A DNA stretch of 33,736 nt, taken from NCBI GenBank assembly GCA_002385885.1, contig DGEI01000018.1:415-34150 (forward strand), given 5' to 3'. The DNA comes from Firmicutes bacterium UBA3930. Its GTDB lineage: Bacteria > Bacillota > Clostridia > Caldicoprobacterales > Caldicoprobacteraceae. A program made the translations under genes and the position numbers. This document shows, one piece after another, positions 31,092 to 33,736 of the stretch. Position 1 is the stretch's first letter, and each line of letters begins with the position of its first letter. The notes beneath the pieces are model-generated. The model was not told the DNA's origin, ran no database searches, and saw only the letters and a list, made by a program, of their open reading frames with translations.

Positions 31092-32711
31092 GTGGCTAAA
31101 TTTATTTTTATCACCGGAGGTGTAGTGTCTTCTCTTGGAAAAGGGATTACCGCTGCGTCTTTGGGCAGGTTGTTAAAAAGCAGGGGGTTGAAGGTTTCTA
31201 TCCAGAAGTTCGACCCCTATATTAATGTTGATCCCGGCACTATGAGTCCGTATCAGCATGGGGAGGTTTTTGTCACCGAAGATGGAGCCGAAACTGACCT
31301 GGATTTGGGTCACTATGAGCGGTTTATAGATGTAAATTTGAATAAAAACAATAATATAACCACAGGCAAAATATACTGGTCGGTTATAAATAAGGAGCGG
31401 CGGGGCGATTACCTCGGGGGTACCGTCCAGGTAATTCCTCATATTACAAATGAGATAAAAAACAGGATATTCCAGGTAGCCGAGGATACTGATGTAGAAG
31501 TGGTTATTACCGAAATTGGAGGGACTGTCGGTGATATAGAGAGCCTGCCTTTTTTGGAGGCCATTCGTCAGATCAAATGGGAGGTACCGCCGGACAGCTG
31601 TATGTATATACACGTTACGCTGGTGCCGTATTTAAGCAAAACAGGTGAAATTAAAACTAAGCCGACCCAGCATAGTGTTAAAGAGCTGCGCAGCATAGGT
31701 ATCCAACCTGATGTAATTGTATGCCGGACCCAAAAACCTCTGAACTGTGAGATAAAAGAGAAAATAGGGCTGTTCTGTAACGTGGAAGCCAGGCAGGTGG
31801 TACAGAACTTAGATGCTGATAATCTGTATGAAGTGCCTATGATGCTAAAGAATGAAGGGCTGGATGATCTGGTAATAGAGAAATTGAAGTTAAACTGTGA
31901 ACAGGCGGACATGGACGAATGGTACCAGATGGTGGAACACATGAAAAGCCTTAAAAAGAAGGTTAAAATAGCCCTGGTTGGCAAATATGTGGAGCTTCAT
32001 GATGCCTATATCAGTGTAGTTGAAGCCCTCTATCACGGCGGGTTGCCTCATGGAGTGGAAGTTGAGGTTAAATGGATTCAGTCAGAACAGTTGTGCATGA
32101 GTAATATTGATTCATTTTTATCAGATGTGGACGGCATCCTGGTTCCGGGCGGATTTGGCGAACGGGGAATTGACGGCAAGATATGTGCTATCCGCTATGC
32201 AAGGGAAAAAGGAATTCCATATTTCGGTATATGTCTTGGAATGCAGCTTGCCGTTGTTGAGTTTGCACGTAATGTCATTGGCCTGGAAAACGCGCATAGT
32301 ACTGAATTCAATCCACACACTCCTTATCCCGTGATTGATCTGTTGAACGGCCAGAAGAATATAGAGAAAAAGGGAGGAACAATGAGGCTGGGTGTTTATC
32401 CCTGCAAGACCCGCGAAAACACATTAATCAGAAAGGCCTATGGCCAGGAAACAGTGTACGAAAGACACCGTCACAGGTACGAGTATAATAACGTTTTTAT
32501 GGATGCATTTACTTCCCACGGCCTGGTTATATCCGGAACTTCGCCGGATATGAGGCTGGTGGAATCGGTAGAGCTGACAGGACATCCCTGGTTTGTCGGA
32601 GTTCAGTTTCACCCCGAGTTTAAATCAAGACCTAACAGGCCTCATCCCTTGTTTAGGGATTTTATCGGCGCTGCTGATGAGTATGCCAAACGAAAGCGAA
32701 AAGACGATTAG
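31092..32711 (+). CDS. pyrG: CTP synthase
   Basis: 539 residues, full length. The N-terminal synthetase domain shows FIFITGGVVSSLGKGITAAS, QKFDPYINVDPGTMSPYQHGEVFV and ETDLDLGHYERF. The C-terminal glutaminase domain shows GILVPGGFGERG, the nucleophile motif YFGICLGMQLAVVEFARNV, and HPEFKSRP with its catalytic His and Glu. It converts UTP to CTP with glutamine. The start is GTG 31092, after AGGGGG. A terminator at 32743-32771 ends the unit. Confidence 0.97.
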   Translation: MAKFIFITGGVVSSLGKGITAASLGRLLKSRGLKVSIQKFDPYINVDPGTMSPYQHGEVFVTEDGAETDLDLGHYERFIDVNLNKNNNITTGKIYWSVINKERRGDYLGGTVQVIPHITNEIKNRIFQVAEDTDVEVVITEIGGTVGDIESLPFLEAIRQIKWEVPPDSCMYIHVTLVPYLSKTGEIKTKPTQHSVKELRSIGIQPDVIVCRTQKPLNCEIKEKIGLFCNVEARQVVQNLDADNLYEVPMMLKNEGLDDLVIEKLKLNCEQADMDEWYQMVEHMKSLKKKVKIALVGKYVELHDAYISVVEALYHGGLPHGVEVEVKWIQSEQLCMSNIDSFLSDVDGILVPGGFGERGIDGKICAIRYAREKGIPYFGICLGMQLAVVEFARNVIGLENAHSTEFNPHTPYPVIDLLNGQKNIEKKGGTMRLGVYPCKTRENTLIRKAYGQETVYERHRHRYEYNNVFMDAFTSHGLVISGTSPDMRLVESVELTGHPWFVGVQFHPEFKSRPNRPHPLFRDFIGAADEYAKRKRKDD

Positions 32712-32742
32712 GCTTATTTATATAAATACATCTTTTTTATTC

Positions 32743-32771
32743 AACCCTACCAATTTTGAGTAGGGTTTTTT
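32743..32771 (+). terminator. Rho-independent terminator after pyrG
   Basis: AACCCTAC and GTAGGGTT form an 8-bp stem with a 9-base loop, followed by TTTTTT. Confidence 0.85.
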
Positions 32772-33097
32772 GTGAATTTTAATGTTGACTCAAGATATGA
32801 TTTGAAGTAATATATTGATGAACCTACACACAATACCATATAATATGGGTACCCTTGGATGCCTATCAAATCTGCTTTCTCACTTTTTGGGGAAGATCGT
32901 TTGGATACAAAAGCTGAAAAATTATTCATTTTGCTTTTGTAAATTTGAATTAGCGTTCCATTGAGGTCAATAAAATAAAAATCACCCATAGTTTTGTTTG
33001 GGAGTCAGGCGTAGGACGTAATAAAACTGTTTGAGCTTTGTTTATGCATATAATTTCTTGTAATTGCGGAAAATATTGTATTCATTTGTTTCTGCAT
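32747..33097 (-). pseudogene. Possible decayed gene with one in-frame stop
   Basis: On the minus strand a frame runs from ATG 33097 to a stop at 32747 with only one internal TGA (33007-33005). The 80-codon part after an ATG at 32989 is intact (MGDFYFIDLNGTLIQIYKSK start). No ribosome site is seen before either ATG, and the 3' end runs into the pyrG terminator. I recognise no family. The stretch is more AT-rich than the neighbouring genes. It may be a remnant of a transferred gene or a chance frame. Confidence 0.25.
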
Positions 33098-33315
33098 GGT
33101 TGATAAATAAGTATGAAAGATGGTAAGCTGGCAATAATATGTAGAAGAAACATATTTCCATCAAATTTCTACTGTAATGTCCCTGTGCCAATTGTAATTT
33201 CTATAATTGTTTAATGGCATAAATAAGCTCAGTTTTATATGATATATAAGGCTGTTTTTCAAAACAAAGGTTTTCAAATGTTGAGTGTAGAGAATTAAAG
33301 ATAGAAAGCGAGGAA
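32772..33315. other. Gene-poor AT-rich spacer between pyrG and rho
   Basis: About 540 bases. Apart from the possible decayed gene on the minus strand, no coding sequence, RNA motif or convincing promoter could be supported. Confidence 0.5.
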
Positions 33316-33736
33316 ATGACTTTGGATTTAAATAAACTGGAGAATAATACAATTCTTGAATTGAGAGAGTTTGCTAAGGAAATAGGAATAAAAAGCGTTA
33401 CCCGGTATAAAAAAGCCGAGCTTATTCAGCTGATACAGGAGAAATTGAAAGAAATGGCTGAGATGCAGCAAAGGGAATGGCTTGAAAAGAAACGCAAACA
33501 AGAAGGCCTGCAGCAGGAAGAAGTGCAGGCCCATGACAGGGAGCAGGAGACGGCTCAGCCCGGCCAGCCCGTTGAACAGGAGCGCAAACCGGCCAGAAGA
33601 GGGCGTCCAAGGAAGAAAGACGTTCAGGCCGGGCAGCAGGAGGAAGCAAAGGGCAAAGCGCCGGAGCAATTACAGGAGATTGAGCAGAAATCCGTGCAGC
33701 AGGATCTGCCGGACGACACCCAGTCAAAGGAGGAGA
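33316..33736 (+). CDS. rho: Transcription termination factor Rho, N-terminal part (cut by window end)
   Basis: 140 codons are visible from ATG 33316 (GCGAGG upstream). The first 45 residues are the Rho N-terminal SAP-like helix bundle (NKLENNTILELREFAKEIGI, then YKKAELIQLIQEKL). After it comes a long Gln/Glu/Lys-rich stretch with an AT-hook-like RRGRPRKK at about residues 95-102. The ATPase domain would lie beyond the window, so the name rests on the N-terminal domain and on the pyrG...rho order common in Firmicutes. Rho of many Clostridia and Actinobacteria has such an extended, disordered insert. If the ATPase is absent, it is instead a small SAP-domain protein. Confidence 0.75.
   Translation, partial: MTLDLNKLENNTILELREFAKEIGIKSVTRYKKAELIQLIQEKLKEMAEMQQREWLEKKRKQEGLQQEEVQAHDREQETAQPGQPVEQERKPARRGRPRKKDVQAGQQEEAKGKAPEQLQEIEQKSVQQDLPDDTQSKEE

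Noticed and set aside
1..33736. tRNA, rRNA, CRISPR array, prophage or transposase genes
   Set aside because: Looked for on both strands; no cloverleaf-type sequence, regular repeat-spacer series or recombinase motif was seen.

Overview
The window looks like chromosomal DNA of an endospore-forming, Gram-positive anaerobe of the class Clostridia, with moderate AT content. The evidence is the gene set: spo0A, abrB, spmA/spmB, spoIIR, sipL (typical of Clostridia rather than Bacillus), sleB/ypeB, an alpha/beta-type small acid-soluble spore protein, veg, and a T-box leader. Most genes lie on the + strand. The order rsmI - abrB - metG - tatD - yabE - rsmA - veg - ispE matches, from memory, the origin-proximal block of Bacillus subtilis, here with insertions. 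The window is therefore probably on the right arm close to the replication origin. No tRNA, rRNA, CRISPR array, prophage or intact insertion sequence was seen.

Layout. 1-4.4 kb: the end of an SH3b-repeat protein, an LCP cell-wall ligase (minus), a CcdA/TlpA thiol-redox pair, rsmI, and abrB (minus) with a clear sigma-A promoter and a Spo0A box just downstream of it. 4.6-6.6 kb: spmA-spmB-comB, apparently one sporulation-type operon. 6.6-7.5 kb: a repeat-bearing spacer, then a methionine-type T-box leader. 7.5-11 kb: metG, tatD and the TatD-linked radical SAM gene. 11-13.1 kb: a MecA-like lipoprotein penicillin-binding protein (minus). 13.7-15.6 kb: a YabE-like G5/3D protein overlapping closely with rsmA (no rnmV between them). 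15.7-19.8 kb: an unrecognised 441-residue protein, spo0A, and a CoA-disulfide-reductase-like/rhodanese fusion that has lost its catalytic cysteines. 19.8-20.1 kb: a non-coding patch with tandem DnaA boxes and a DnaA-trio-like tract. 20.1-24.7 kb: a small zinc-ribbon protein with an acidic tail, veg, sipL, ispE and a nucleotidyltransferase-like gene. 24.8-28.1 kb: spoIIR, sleB, ypeB and the SASP gene. 28.3-32.7 kb: ddl, murI, a metallo-beta-lactamase-fold hydrolase and pyrG. The window ends inside rho, after a gene-poor stretch holding a possible decayed gene.

How the genes fit together. Three themes run through the window: sporulation control and morphogenesis (abrB, spo0A, spmAB, spoIIR, sipL, SASP, sleB/ypeB), peptidoglycan and envelope synthesis (LCP, PBP, YabE-like, ddl, murI), and housekeeping RNA/nucleotide functions (rsmI, metG, rsmA, pyrG, rho). 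The items most worth a second look are the DnaA-box cluster downstream of spo0A and its neighbour, the apparent pseudo-enzyme encoded after spo0A, the abrB promoter/0A-box arrangement, a dispersed intergenic repeat at about 6.7-6.95 and 30.95 kb, and several conserved-looking genes without a known role.

All calls come from reading the sequence and from memory of protein families; no database search or folding program was run.
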